DNA of 64,000 nt from Pricia antarctica (GCF_900101815.1 NZ_FNAO01000005.1:310001-374000), one strand, 5' to 3'. Numbered from the stretch's first letter, positions 8,964 to 18,232 are shown. Notes: generated from the letters alone by a model not told the origin. Made by a program: numbers and translations.

Positions 8964-9301
8964 TACAGGTGAAAATCATTCTTAAGCTCGCCGACGACCT
9001 GATAGATATCTTTTTTGAGCATCTGAAATAGTTTTTCCATCGCCGATATGTCCGCTCCTTGTTTTCCCAAGGTCTCAATTTCCAACGCCGCTGCACGGGT
9101 CTGCTCCATCCCTAACAAATCTACGTTCGGCTTGATTTTATGTGCCAATTGGTAGGCTTGTTCGTGATTTTTTTGATTTAAGGCGATTTCCAAGTCCTCA
9201 AGGTCTTGGGGCACTTCCTCTAAAAAAACGGAAATCACGGAGTTGACGAAATCTTCATCGCCCTCGGCCATTTCATTTATTTTATCGAGATTGTAAATCA
9301 T
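8963..9301 (-). CDS. HPt domain phosphotransfer protein
   Basis: A 112-residue free-standing histidine phosphotransfer domain, all helical, with the phospho-accepting His54 in QLAHKIKPN. Such proteins relay phosphate between a hybrid kinase and a response regulator. No cognate receiver lies next to it; the large kinase at 10862-14212 has no obvious receiver domain and so is not clearly the partner. It is coupled to cinA by a one-base overlap, an arrangement often seen in Flavobacteriia without a known functional link. Confidence 0.9.
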   Translation of the reverse strand: MIYNLDKINEMAEGDEDFVNSVISVFLEEVPQDLEDLEIALNQKNHEQAYQLAHKIKPNVDLLGMEQTRAAALEIETLGKQGADISAMEKLFQMLKKDIYQVVGELKNDFHL

Positions 9302-9349
9302 CTAGTAGGTTTATTTGGATTGTGTTTGGTGTTTTCTACTTAAAAGGAA

Positions 9350-9961
9350 TTATTTCACGCTGACCGAGAACATTTCATTTCCCTCTAAAACGCCAACAAG
9401 GTAATCATTTGTAATGATTTTGCCAACACCGGATGGCGTACCGGTAAATAAAATATCACCCTTTTTCAACATAAAAAATTGGGATACGTAGGCTACAAGT
9501 TCGTCAATTTTCCAGAGCATTAGTTTGGTATTGCCTTTTTGTACTTCCTCTCCGTTTTTTTCTAACGAAAAATCGAGGGAGTTCAAATCTTTAAACGCTG
9601 ATTTGGGTAACCACTTACCAATGACCGCGGCGCCGTCGAATCCTTTTGCTTTTTCCCAAGGCAGCCCTTTTTCCTTTAACTTGGATTGAAGGTCGCGGGC
9701 GGTAAAATCAATGCCCAGTCCGACTTCGTCATAATAGGTATGAGCGAACTTCGCGTCGATATGCTTTCCGACTTTCTTGATTTTCACAAGTACCTCGACC
9801 TCATAGTGTACGTCATTGGTAAATTCGGGAATATAGAAATTCTGATCCTTCGGCAATATGGCGGAGTCGGGCTTTATAAAAACGACAGGGGCATCAGGCC
9901 GCTCGTTTTTCAATTCTTTAATGTGGTCCGCGTAGTTACGACCGATGCAAATTAGTTTCAT
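9350..9961 (-). CDS. Fumarylacetoacetate hydrolase (FAH) family protein
   Basis: A 203-residue FAH-fold hydrolase. I take the start at MKLICIGRNYADH, which matches the usual N-terminus of the family, instead of a TAT-proximal ATG 24 nt upstream. Metal ligands are likely Glu54 and Glu56 (HYEVEVL) and Asp85 (GIDFTARD); GTPSGVG near the C-terminus is also conserved. Relatives act as acylpyruvate hydrolases or oxaloacetate decarboxylases (FAHD1 type). It is distinct from the true fumarylacetoacetase at 56095-57345. Confidence 0.9.
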   Translation of the reverse strand: MKLICIGRNYADHIKELKNERPDAPVVFIKPDSAILPKDQNFYIPEFTNDVHYEVEVLVKIKKVGKHIDAKFAHTYYDEVGLGIDFTARDLQSKLKEKGLPWEKAKGFDGAAVIGKWLPKSAFKDLNSLDFSLEKNGEEVQKGNTKLMLWKIDELVAYVSQFFMLKKGDILFTGTPSGVGKIITNDYLVGVLEGNEMFSVSVK

Positions 9962-10033
9962 TCGGTAACCTTTTTTATAAATCAATGCACCCGTGCAGCT
10001 TTATGGGTTTAGGGTTTGATTCTGCCCAACTTT

Positions 10034-10810
10034 TCACCCAAGCTTGTTGTTTAACTGACTCAGTTTTATCTGTGTCAAAACCTTTTTTGTATACAACGGA
10101 AAATCGGCGTTCAGCATCCATCCGAAATACCCGGGTTCTTTTTCCAACACGTCGAGTATTTTTTTGCCTTTGTGCTTTCCGAAGGAAAAGATTTCTATTC
10201 CGTCTTCGTCATAGCCCAAAAAGCCCGCGAAATCGGCGAATTGGCGGTGGGTAGAAAATTCGGCCAGTTTTTTGACGTTGTTTTCCAGTTCGGGATACCG
10301 GTCCAATTGGGACAGCAAAACCTCGTAGGTCGCATTCGTATCGGCCTCGGCACTGTGGGCATCGGTCAGTTCTTTGTCACAGTAAAACTTATAAGCTGCG
10401 CCAAGCGTACGCTTTTCCATTTTATGGAAAATGGTCTGCACATCGATGGAGACCATGTTCTTCATATCGAAATCAACCTCGGCACGCAGCATTTCCTCTA
10501 CCAAAAGGGGAATATCGAAGCGGTCGGAGTTGAAGCCGCCTAGATCGCAATCCTTTATCATCCCATAAATTTCCTTGGAAAGTACTGCAAAACTAGGTTC
10601 GTTCGCCACTTTTTCGTTGGAAATGCCATGGATGGCGATGATATCATCGGGAATTTGCATCCCCGGATTCACGAGCCAGGTCTTGCTTTCACTAGTGCCG
10701 TTAGGATGCACTTTCAATATAGAAATCTCGACGATACGGTCTTTGGCAATATTCGTACCCGTAGTCTCGAGGTCAAAAAAACAGATAGGGCGGGTGAGGT
10801 TTAAATGCAT
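10034..10810 (-). CDS. DnaQ-like 3'-5' exonuclease (DEDDh)
   Basis: A 258-residue protein. The N-terminal exonuclease domain has all DEDDh residues: Asp13 and Glu15 (FFDLETTG), Asp99 (NSDRFDIP), His152 and Asp157 (DAHSAEAD). The C-terminal part (about 205-250, with FSFGKHKGKK...FGWMLNADFP) is the small DUF3820-like domain frequently fused to such exonucleases in Bacteroidota. It resembles the DNA polymerase III epsilon subunit but is probably a stand-alone nuclease. A strong promoter precedes it. Confidence 0.92.
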   Translation of the reverse strand: MHLNLTRPICFFDLETTGTNIAKDRIVEISILKVHPNGTSESKTWLVNPGMQIPDDIIAIHGISNEKVANEPSFAVLSKEIYGMIKDCDLGGFNSDRFDIPLLVEEMLRAEVDFDMKNMVSIDVQTIFHKMEKRTLGAAYKFYCDKELTDAHSAEADTNATYEVLLSQLDRYPELENNVKKLAEFSTHRQFADFAGFLGYDEDGIEIFSFGKHKGKKILDVLEKEPGYFGWMLNADFPLYTKKVLTQIKLSQLNNKLG

Positions 10811-10828
10811 GTTTGGGGTTGTTTAGGA

Positions 10829-10859
10829 CAAAGATACGGTTTGGAGAAGTTTTGACAAA
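10829..10859 (-). promoter_or_regulatory. Bacteroidota-type promoter of the exonuclease gene
   Basis: TATCTTTG (complement of 10829-10836) and TTTG (complement of 10856-10859) are separated by a 19-nt spacer, 18 nt upstream of the start codon. Confidence 0.7.
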
Positions 10860-10861
10860 CT

Positions 10862-13800
10862 TTATCGCTCCGGCTGCACTAGAGGTAAAATCACGTGAAA
10901 CTCCGCACCCTGACCTTCTTCCGAGACTGTATAGACGGCCCCCTTGTGGTTCTCGATAATTTTTTTGACCAATGAGAGACCGATACCACTACCCTTGTGT
11001 TCCCGCGATTGGCGAAGGCGTTGAAATATCATGAATATCTGCTCTTGGTATTTGGGATTAAAACCGATACCGTTATCGCTTACAATCAGTTCTATGTATG
11101 ATCGGGACGATGATAGCGAAGGGAAGTCGCCTGTTTTCCCTTGGGCAAAGGGCCGTGAGGTAATCCGTACTTCCGGAACGACATCCTTTTTTGAGAATTT
11201 TAGGGCGTTGCCGATCAAGTTGTGGAGCAATTGGCCGATTTGAAGGGGAATAGCCTCTATTTCGGACATTTTTTCCACCGTTACCTTGGTCCCCTTTTCT
11301 TCAATAAGCAATTCAAAATCGGAAAGAATATCGTCGACAATCATGTTCAGATCGATGGGCTCGAACAAATCTCCATGGTGCGCCACCCGCGAATAATCGA
11401 GCAGGCCCTTGACCAGGCCGGACATGCGTTGGGCGGCATTTTCTATTTTATCGATAATGGTCTTATCGACCTCATCCGTGATATGGCCCCTGCCCATCAA
11501 CCGATCTGAAAATATCATGATTTTTCGAAGGGGCTCCTGCAAGTCATGGCTGGCCAGATGCACATACCGATCCAGTTGTTCGTTGGTCTTGCGGAGTTCG
11601 CTGACACTGGTTTTAAGGTCGTTTTCTATTTTCTTTTTAGAGGTAATATCCTCTATGGACAGTAAAATAAGCGCTCTATCCTCTTTTTTACGAATAATTT
11701 CGCGGGCATTAAACAAAAATATCCGATTCTCCTCGGAATCGTTCTTCAACATAATTTCTTCTTCGGCAATCCATTTATGCTGGGGCAGCACTTTTTCGAG
11801 TAGGTCGCGCAATCGCCCGTCGTTCCATTGCTGATTCTGTATCTCAAAGAACGATTTGCCATCGATCTCCGATTCACCGACTCCGAAGTGTTGGAAGAAG
11901 GAGGTATTCGCTTTGTTCACACGAAAATCATTTTCGAGTACCAAAAAAGGTTCTCGTACCGTCGCGATCACCGCATCCAAAAAATCGAGGGTGTCGTTGA
12001 GCTCGTCCTGTTTTTCGATCAGTTCGCGGTTGACCACGATCAGCTCCTCGTTGGTCGATTGCACTTCTTCCTTGGACGTCTCCAGCTCTTCGTTGAGGCT
12101 CTGCATCTCTTCGTTGCTGCTCAGCAGTTCTTCGTTCGCGCTCTGTAGCTCTTCGTTATGGGCCTCCTGTTCCTCGGTAATGTCCCTTACGTCTTCGCGC
12201 ACTTGTTCCAGCTCTCTTTCAAGGGCCGTATTGCGCTGCTGCAACTGGTTTTTTTCGGAGGATGAAAAGGTGGACTTCAACTTCTTGCCCAACGTTTCGA
12301 ATACGGAAGTGTTCGGGGATTTATTCTGAAATAGGATGAGATAATGCGGTTCAACAATATCGGTAAGGGGTACAATTTCAAGCGTAGTTGCGTACTGTTG
12401 TCCATTATAACTAAAGGGGATGCTCTCCTTGATCACCGTTTCTTTCGATGCCTTGGCCTTGTACAACGCATTGCGCAGTTCGAATGCGAGTTCTTTTCGG
12501 GCCAGTTTGAGCAGGTCGTGGGAGGGCTTGCCGGAAGTATGGATCAAAAAAGGTGCAACATCGCCATCGATATTGACCACGGCTAGGTGTTCATCGACGA
12601 TAACGCTCGCGGGACTATATTTGGAAATCAGCACCGACTCGGCACTTTTTTTGAAGTCCGTTCGGGTATTGGCCGGCAAAGCGGTCTTTTTTTCGTTGGG
12701 TACTTTTTCGCGCTTTACCGGGTTTTGGGCAGTTTGCAAAAAACGTCCGGTACCTTGCTTTCGTGAGAATAGCTTTGTTTTTTTTGAAAAAGGCGCGAAA
12801 AGATCCGTCTCTTTTCCGGGGGTTTCCGATATGCCCAAGAGCAAGTGCCCATTTTCATTCAGGGCATAATGAAAGGTGGTCAACGCCTTTTTCTGAAGAA
12901 ATGGATCCAGATAAATGAAAACATTGCGACAGCTGATCAGGTCTACCTTTGAAAAAGGGGGATCCTTTAAAAAATTATGTACGGCGAACACGATGGTGTC
13001 GCGAACCACTTTTTTGACCCGATAACTGCCGTCGGTCTTCGTAAAATAGCTGTTGAGCTGGCTTTCCGATACCGCTTCCAGTTCCGAGGTGCGAAATACA
13101 CCGGCCCTCGCCTTTTTGATAGCAATTTCAGAAAGGTCGGTCGCGAACAATTGGATTTTGGCACGAGGGTGTTCCACCCCTTCGCCAATGCCGCCCATAG
13201 CTTCGAAAAGACAAATGGCCAGCGAATAGACCTCCTCGCCGGTCGCACAGCCCGCAACCCAGATACGAATCGGGTCGTCACTCGCCCGATTTTCCAAAAG
13301 TTTGGGAAACACGGTATCGCAAAGTTCGTCGAAAACTTCGGCATCCCGGAAAAACGAGGTCACCTTGATAAGCAGATCTTGAAAAAGAGCTTCCTGCTCG
13401 ACGCGGTTTTCCCTAAGGAAGTCGAGATAGTCCTCATATTTGGCCATTTGATTGATGGCCATTCTACGGTCTATCCGGCGGAGTATTGTCGGTTTTTTGT
13501 AGTAGTTGAAGTCCACACCATTGTTACGAAGGATAAGGGAAAGGATTTTCTTGATCGCACTTTGGTGGGATGGGGTCTTGTCCAGATTATCGACATCTTC
13601 TTCATATTCGGTCGCCCCATTGCCATTGGCGTATGAGAAAAGTACCTCTTGTAATTTAGCGGGGATTTCTTCCGCAGGAAGCACAAAATCGACTACCCCC
13701 GCATCGATAGCACTTTGGGGCATACCCGGCCATGCGGCCCGGTCGGGATCTTCGGCAAAGGCAATGCCGCCTTGTTCCTGAATATTCCTGAGCCCTACCG

Positions 13801-14212
13801 TACCGTCGCGGGCGGTGCCGGATAGCACTACCCCAATGGCCAAGGCTTTGTGCACCTGTGCGAGGGAAGTAAAAAATACATCGATCGGCATTTGATGGGT
13901 ATCCTGTTCCCTGGGCAATAACTTTAAGGAATGGTCGGTGACCTTCAGCATCTTGTTCTCCGGAATGACATAGATATGATTCGGCTCGATTTTGCAATCG
14001 TCCGTTATTTCATGAACGGGAATCTTCGTTGCATGGGATAAAATCTCGGGCAAGATGCTCTCGTGCGTAGGGGAAAGGTGCTGCACCAAAATAAAGGCCA
14101 TCCCGGATTTCTCCGGAACGGCCCCCAAAAACTTTTTAAACGAATCGATACCCCCGGCCGAAGCACCGATACCGACTATCGGGAAGTTTTTGGAAGATGC
14201 AGCTATCGTCAT
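10862..14212 (-). CDS. CheB-CheR-PAS hybrid sensor histidine kinase
   Basis: This 1116-residue protein combines several signalling domains. CheB-type methylesterase domain (about 10-190): catalytic residues visible as Ser18 (GASAGG), His45 (VQHLSP) and Asp136 (SGTARDG). CheR-type methyltransferase domain (about 215-490): SAM motif VAGCATGEE and CRNVFIYLD. A long Glu-rich coiled coil of repeated NEEL/SNEE units follows (about 660-745), then a PAS domain (about 755-875), HisKA with His889 (ASHDLQEPLRK) and HATPase (DNGIGF, GSGIGLSL). No N-terminal CheB receiver and no membrane segment are seen, so it is cytosolic. A single-domain response regulator is encoded divergently and is the likely partner. 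No chemoreceptor or CheA genes lie nearby, so a role outside classical chemotaxis is likely. Confidence 0.94.
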   Translation of the reverse strand: MTIAASSKNFPIVGIGASAGGIDSFKKFLGAVPEKSGMAFILVQHLSPTHESILPEILSHATKIPVHEITDDCKIEPNHIYVIPENKMLKVTDHSLKLLPREQDTHQMPIDVFFTSLAQVHKALAIGVVLSGTARDGTVGLRNIQEQGGIAFAEDPDRAAWPGMPQSAIDAGVVDFVLPAEEIPAKLQEVLFSYANGNGATEYEEDVDNLDKTPSHQSAIKKILSLILRNNGVDFNYYKKPTILRRIDRRMAINQMAKYEDYLDFLRENRVEQEALFQDLLIKVTSFFRDAEVFDELCDTVFPKLLENRASDDPIRIWVAGCATGEEVYSLAICLFEAMGGIGEGVEHPRAKIQLFATDLSEIAIKKARAGVFRTSELEAVSESQLNSYFTKTDGSYRVKKVVRDTIVFAVHNFLKDPPFSKVDLISCRNVFIYLDPFLQKKALTTFHYALNENGHLLLGISETPGKETDLFAPFSKKTKLFSRKQGTGRFLQTAQNPVKREKVPNEKKTALPANTRTDFKKSAESVLISKYSPASVIVDEHLAVVNIDGDVAPFLIHTSGKPSHDLLKLARKELAFELRNALYKAKASKETVIKESIPFSYNGQQYATTLEIVPLTDIVEPHYLILFQNKSPNTSVFETLGKKLKSTFSSSEKNQLQQRNTALERELEQVREDVRDITEEQEAHNEELQSANEELLSSNEEMQSLNEELETSKEEVQSTNEELIVVNRELIEKQDELNDTLDFLDAVIATVREPFLVLENDFRVNKANTSFFQHFGVGESEIDGKSFFEIQNQQWNDGRLRDLLEKVLPQHKWIAEEEIMLKNDSEENRIFLFNAREIIRKKEDRALILLSIEDITSKKKIENDLKTSVSELRKTNEQLDRYVHLASHDLQEPLRKIMIFSDRLMGRGHITDEVDKTIIDKIENAAQRMSGLVKGLLDYSRVAHHGDLFEPIDLNMIVDDILSDFELLIEEKGTKVTVEKMSEIEAIPLQIGQLLHNLIGNALKFSKKDVVPEVRITSRPFAQGKTGDFPSLSSSRSYIELIVSDNGIGFNPKYQEQIFMIFQRLRQSREHKGSGIGLSLVKKIIENHKGAVYTVSEEGQGAEFHVILPLVQPER

Positions 14213-14255
14213 TTTCAGGAGGTTCCGAGTATCGTAACCGGTTCAGATCGTAGGT

Positions 14256-14271
14256 TACCTATTGTTAGGTA
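14256..14271. promoter_or_regulatory. Perfect inverted repeat in the kinase leader
   Basis: TACCTATTGTTAGGTA is a perfect 6-bp inverted repeat with a 4-base loop. It lies just downstream of the predicted kinase promoter and in the divergent region with the response regulator, so it could be an operator or a small leader hairpin. Confidence 0.4.
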
Positions 14272-14281
14272 TTTGATAATA

Positions 14282-14313
14282 CAAAAGTAGTATTTGCGTT
14301 AAATTTAGACAAA
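14282..14313 (-). promoter_or_regulatory. Bacteroidota-type promoter of the CheB-CheR kinase
   Basis: TACTTTTG (complement of 14282-14289) with TTTG (complement of 14310-14313) 20 nt upstream. The predicted leader is about 65 nt and contains the inverted repeat at 14256-14271. Confidence 0.55.
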
Positions 14314-14413
14314 TAAAGAGGATAGCTGTTCTCAAACGGAAAAATATTTGACCGGTATGGGTATCAAAATTTAAAATATCTACTATCTTTCCATTAAATA
14401 TGCCACTGAACGA

Positions 14414-14827
14414 ATGACAACAACCAAAAAAATCATGATTGTCGACGATGACGAAGACGACATGGAATTCTTTTGTGAGGCGGTTAAGGAAGTCGACGCC
14501 TCCTGTGCTTGCATAACCGCCACGAACGGTGAAGAAGCTTTACAAAAATTACGCAAGGGCAAAACGAAATTGCCCGACCTAATTTTTCTCGACTTGAATA
14601 TGCCCCGAATGGACGGGAAGACTTGCCTTAGGGAGCTTAAGAAAGACAGGGAACTAAAAAACATCCCCGTTATCATCTCCACCACTTCTTCACACCATAA
14701 AGACATGGAGGAAACCTTAGAGCTCGGCGCCGTCCATTTTATGACCAAGTCGTCCACCTTCGACCAGATAAAGACGGGAATAGAGAAAGCTTTGCAGATG
14801 GTTGGTTCCTTTGAGAAATCTAATTAG
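14414..14827 (+). CDS. Single-domain response regulator (Rcp1-like)
   Basis: A 137-residue CheY-like receiver without an output domain. The acidic pocket is Asp11-Asp13 (IVDDDEDD), the phospho-acceptor is Asp60 (IFLDLNMP), and a conserved lysine follows in HFMTKSS. The long acidic N-terminal loop (DDDEDDMEFF) is typical of Rcp1-type regulators paired with PAS/phytochrome-like kinases. It is divergent from the CheB-CheR kinase and is its probable phosphorylation target. Confidence 0.93.
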   Translation: MTTTKKIMIVDDDEDDMEFFCEAVKEVDASCACITATNGEEALQKLRKGKTKLPDLIFLDLNMPRMDGKTCLRELKKDRELKNIPVIISTTSSHHKDMEETLELGAVHFMTKSSTFDQIKTGIEKALQMVGSFEKSN

Positions 14828-14848
14828 GGTAGTGGATAATTTTATAAA

Positions 14849-16120
14849 CTACAATCGCGTATTGATTATATTATTGAAAGCCGATCCAAAAGTATAGCTC
14901 AACCCTACACTAAAGCCCAGCTCGAAATCGGTAGCGATCTGCTTTTGCTGTAGCAGCACATCTTCGATAGAGGCATCCCCACCGGGTAAGTTGATCTGGT
15001 CCCGTATGATTTCGAACCTGCCCGAGAACCGAACCGAAAGCCCTTTAAATACCCTCACCGATAGACTGCTGTTGACACGGAACCTGTTCTTGCTGAAATC
15101 GTTCAAAAAGGTCGAGCCCAGTAACTGGGCGGATACGTTGCCCCAAGGTTGCCGATAGCGAACCTGAACGTTTAAGGAATGGCTGAAAACGCCTTCTTCG
15201 AATTTACCGAAAATGGTCTGTTCGATATAATCGTTGTGAAGGTACCCTATTTTATAGGCCAAGGTAATCTCCCGGCGCAGCACCTCCCGATAGGGAAAAA
15301 TGTTGTATTCGAGAGCGGGTTCAAAATAATAGCGAAAATCGAGGTTGGTAAAGGTATCGTGGCGGGCACCCGCAAAGATTCCGGTGGACCAGTGGTCCGA
15401 CAGGCTTCTGACGATACTGCCATTGCCCGAGTACCGGTATCTTTCGCTGGTAAAGGTCTCCCCTTCCCGTTCGAATTCGCTGTTCGCTTGGTACAGGCCC
15501 AAATCGGTGCGTATACGCCATTTTTCGGTCACATGATCGCTCTCGAAACCGGCTCGGTACTCGAATTCCTTACGGCTCGATTCCTTATCGAGTTCGGCGG
15601 AGGCATACACTTCAAAAATCCAATTGTTCCACGGGTCGGTAAAATCGACTTCCTGAACCTCTCCAGTTCCATCATTGTTGACTGTGTAGGTTACTTGATC
15701 GGCCAGACCTGATTCGAGCACGTATTTCAAAAGTCCGGACTGCACTTTTTCCAGCAATCCCTTTCTGACCTCGTCACTGGTCATGCTCGCGGTCGTGTCA
15801 TAGGTCAACTTTCCAAAAATATCCTTATAATCGTCTTTGCCCTCGAACTCCAGATTATATTTCCGGCCACCACTACCGTTGGCAATATCATAAATGAAAA
15901 GATTTATATTGGCCTGTGATTGATCGCGAACGTGACCTACATACTGTATTTCTTGGCGCAAATAGTTCTTGTCACAGTTGCAATCGATGTACAAGCGCAT
16001 TGGCGCCTTCTTTTCACTTTCAGTTTCCTGTGAAAAAGCGAGTAATGGGAGTAGCAATAGAAATAAATAGAGCAATTTCCCTCTATTTTCTAAGGAAAGT
16101 GCTGTACATCTTTTTGTCAT
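14849..16120 (-). CDS. Outer-membrane beta-barrel protein of unknown function
   Basis: A 423-residue protein with a signal peptide (hydrophobic LLYLFLLLLPLLAFSQ). A periplasmic N-terminal part (about 40-160) contains a CNCDKNY motif and a YDIANGSGGRKYNLEFEG segment, then about twelve alternating aromatic beta strands predicted as a barrel, ending SYTFGSAFNN. I take the start at the second ATG (MTKRCTALSL), because the extra upstream codons add nothing signal-like. Similar Bacteroidota proteins are annotated DUF481-like or hypothetical. It converges with the response regulator gene; no functional partner is evident. Confidence 0.75.
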   Translation of the reverse strand: MTKRCTALSLENRGKLLYLFLLLLPLLAFSQETESEKKAPMRLYIDCNCDKNYLRQEIQYVGHVRDQSQANINLFIYDIANGSGGRKYNLEFEGKDDYKDIFGKLTYDTTASMTSDEVRKGLLEKVQSGLLKYVLESGLADQVTYTVNNDGTGEVQEVDFTDPWNNWIFEVYASAELDKESSRKEFEYRAGFESDHVTEKWRIRTDLGLYQANSEFEREGETFTSERYRYSGNGSIVRSLSDHWSTGIFAGARHDTFTNLDFRYYFEPALEYNIFPYREVLRREITLAYKIGYLHNDYIEQTIFGKFEEGVFSHSLNVQVRYRQPWGNVSAQLLGSTFLNDFSKNRFRVNSSLSVRVFKGLSVRFSGRFEIIRDQINLPGGDASIEDVLLQQKQIATDFELGFSVGLSYTFGSAFNNIINTRL

Positions 16121-16203
16121 GTGTGGTTTGGAAAACTTTAAAGGTAGGGGCAAAACTAAGGAAAAAATGTTTTCGATTTTTTAAGAGACCGTTTTGTTAC
16201 CCA

Positions 16204-17616
16204 TTAAACTTCCCGATCAAGGTCCCAAGCCTCCAAATAATCAGCTACTGCCTTGACGAACATACTGCCAAGTGCCCCGTTAACGACTCGGTGATCATAA
16301 CTGTGGGAGAGATACATTTTACTACGGATGCCGATAAAATCACCGGCTTTGGTCTCGATAACCGACGGTAGCTTTCGGATGGCTCCCAAAGCCAGAATCC
16401 CTACTTGGGGCTGGTTGATGATGGGCGTACCGAAAACACTGCCAAAGGTACCTACATTGGTAACGGTATACGTGCCGTCTTGCACCTCATCGGGTTTTAA
16501 ACGATTTTCCCTGGCGCGTGATGCCAAGTCGTTGACCACTTTTGCCATCCCGACCAGGTTCAATTGGTCGGCATTTTTAATGACCGGTACGATAAGGTTG
16601 CCGTTGGGCAAAGCGGCGGCCATACCGATATTGATATTCTTCTTTTTGATGACTGTGGTACCCTCCACAGAAATATTCATCATGGGATATTTCTTTAGGG
16701 CTTTGGCGACGGCTTCCATAAAAATGGGCGTGTATGTCAGTTTTTCTCCCTCCCGTTTCTCAAATTCGGTTTTTACCTTGTTGCGCCAGTTCACGATATG
16801 GGTCACGTCGACCTCGACAAAACTTTGAACATGAGCCGAAGTGGAAACGCTTTCAACCATGTGCTTCGCAATCAACTTGCCCATTCGGTTCATTTCGATG
16901 ACCTCATGTCCGTCGGAAGAGGACACGGTCGAAATCGGTTGCGTTTCATTGAAAGCGCTTGTTTTTTCGGGCTGGGGAACCTCCTCTTTCTTCGGAATAT
17001 CATTTTGCCGTTTGTTCGAATCTTTTTTGCCGTTCGCCACATACTCCAAAATATCGTTCTTGGTGACCCGGCCTTCCATTCCCGAACCGGAAATCGTATC
17101 CAGCTCAGCCACAGAAATTCCTTCCTGTTTGGCAATATTTTTGACCAAGGGGGAATAAAAACGTTCGGATTCTTGATAGGATTTCTCGGGCAGTGCGCCC
17201 GAAGCCATACTGGTTTCCTGATGCGATTTTTCAGGATGCCCTACCGAAGCTTTTGCGGTTTCCTTAGCAATTTTCATCGTTTCCTCGACTTGGGTGGCAG
17301 CCTGTTCGCCCGAATTTTCAATATCCGAATTTTGAGAACTTTTTTTCCCTGTTTCCGACATACCGGAACCCTCTCCTGCAATCTCGATTACCGCGACGGT
17401 CTGGCCTACCTTGACAATATCATCTACCTCAAAGCATTTTTCTACCAAAACGCCTTCCACTTCACTAGGCACTTCACTATCGACTTTGTCGGTAGCAATC
17501 TCAAAAATGGGTTCGTCGAGTTCTATGGTATCGCCTACTTCCTTTAACCAAGTCGTCAAGGTCGCCTCGGCAACACTCTCCCCCATTCGCGGTAATTTCA
17601 GTTCGAATTTTGACAT
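16204..17616 (-). CDS. Dihydrolipoamide acyltransferase (E2) of a 2-oxoacid dehydrogenase complex
   Basis: A 470-residue E2 enzyme. It has a lipoyl domain with Lys44 (IATDKVDSEVP), a long Glu/Lys/Ser-rich linker, a peripheral-subunit-binding domain (about 153-192, SPLVKNIAKQEGIS...GRVTKNDIL) and a C-terminal acyltransferase domain. It is most like the branched-chain or pyruvate type. The catalytic His442 is present in the DHR motif, but the usual Asp of DHRxxDG is Asn446 (DHRVVNG). No E1 or E3 genes are adjacent, so the complex is assembled from several loci. Confidence 0.93.
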   Translation of the reverse strand: MSKFELKLPRMGESVAEATLTTWLKEVGDTIELDEPIFEIATDKVDSEVPSEVEGVLVEKCFEVDDIVKVGQTVAVIEIAGEGSGMSETGKKSSQNSDIENSGEQAATQVEETMKIAKETAKASVGHPEKSHQETSMASGALPEKSYQESERFYSPLVKNIAKQEGISVAELDTISGSGMEGRVTKNDILEYVANGKKDSNKRQNDIPKKEEVPQPEKTSAFNETQPISTVSSSDGHEVIEMNRMGKLIAKHMVESVSTSAHVQSFVEVDVTHIVNWRNKVKTEFEKREGEKLTYTPIFMEAVAKALKKYPMMNISVEGTTVIKKKNINIGMAAALPNGNLIVPVIKNADQLNLVGMAKVVNDLASRARENRLKPDEVQDGTYTVTNVGTFGSVFGTPIINQPQVGILALGAIRKLPSVIETKAGDFIGIRSKMYLSHSYDHRVVNGALGSMFVKAVADYLEAWDLDREV

Positions 17617-17688
17617 TTTTTTTTGTAATCTGTTAAATTATCGGAGTTTTTTCAAACCCTGATCGGTAACGGTTAGTCCACGGCAAAT

Positions 17689-17988
17689 CTATTCCAGGAT
17701 TGTACTTTCCAAATCCATTCGTTCGTATAATATCCGTTCTACCTCAATTTCCTCTTCTGCGATAATCCTATAGAAGATAATATGTCTGTTGGTCCTTAGT
17801 CCGAATAAATTTTCGGTTATCCCGTTGTAGTTTCTACCCAGACTTGTATTCTGTGCCAGTTTTTGACAACTGGCAATCAACATATCATAATAGTCATCAG
17901 CCTGTTTTTCAGACCACCGATCAAAAGTATAGTTCCATATTTTATCCAAATCTTCAACCGCTTTATTAGTCAAATTATATTCAGCCAT
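17689..17988 (-). CDS. RelE/ParE-family toxin
   Basis: A 99-residue ParE-like toxin with the conserved NxxAxxDLxxIwxY start (about 7-20) and the C-terminal RTNRHIIFYRI strand and IxxERILxxRMD end. ParE toxins act on DNA gyrase and RelE toxins on the ribosome; the sequence is closer to ParE. It overlaps the antitoxin gene by 8 nt, so the pair is co-translated. The pair sits between E2 and recR on the same strand, as a typical insertion. Confidence 0.9.
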   Translation of the reverse strand: MAEYNLTNKAVEDLDKIWNYTFDRWSEKQADDYYDMLIASCQKLAQNTSLGRNYNGITENLFGLRTNRHIIFYRIIAEEEIEVERILYERMDLESTILE

Positions 17989-18232
17989 TCGACCTTTTTT
18001 TTGCTTTTAACGATTTTAAATGTTCTTTCGGGTCGAAATCGTATGCACTTCCGCTGTCAATTCCCTCTTGGATGGCCGTCCGAAGAGCGTTAACTTTTCT
18101 CTCCTCTTCCTCTAAAAGCCGTAAACCCGCACGTACGACTTCGCTGACATTTTTAAATCTTCCTTCCGAAATACGATTACTGATAAATTGGTCGAAATAG
18201 TTGCCCAGTGATATAGAAGTGTTTTTGCTCAT
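17981..18232 (-). CDS. ParD-type antitoxin (ribbon-helix-helix)
   Basis: An 83-residue antitoxin of the CC2985/ParD family. It has an N-terminal ribbon-helix-helix DNA-binding segment (SISLGNYFDQFISNRISEG, then VSEVVRAGLRLLEEEE) and a basic, disordered C-terminus that would bind the toxin. It precedes the toxin with an 8-nt overlap. Autoregulation is expected for the family. Confidence 0.9.
   Translation of the reverse strand: MSKNTSISLGNYFDQFISNRISEGRFKNVSEVVRAGLRLLEEEERKVNALRTAIQEGIDSGSAYDFDPKEHLKSLKAKKRSNG

Noticed and set aside
11856-12329. 157-codon Ser/Leu-rich frame antisense to the CheB-CheR kinase
   Set aside because: Its composition (long Ser/Leu runs) is the reverse complement of the Glu/Asn-rich coiled coil; a shadow of the real gene.
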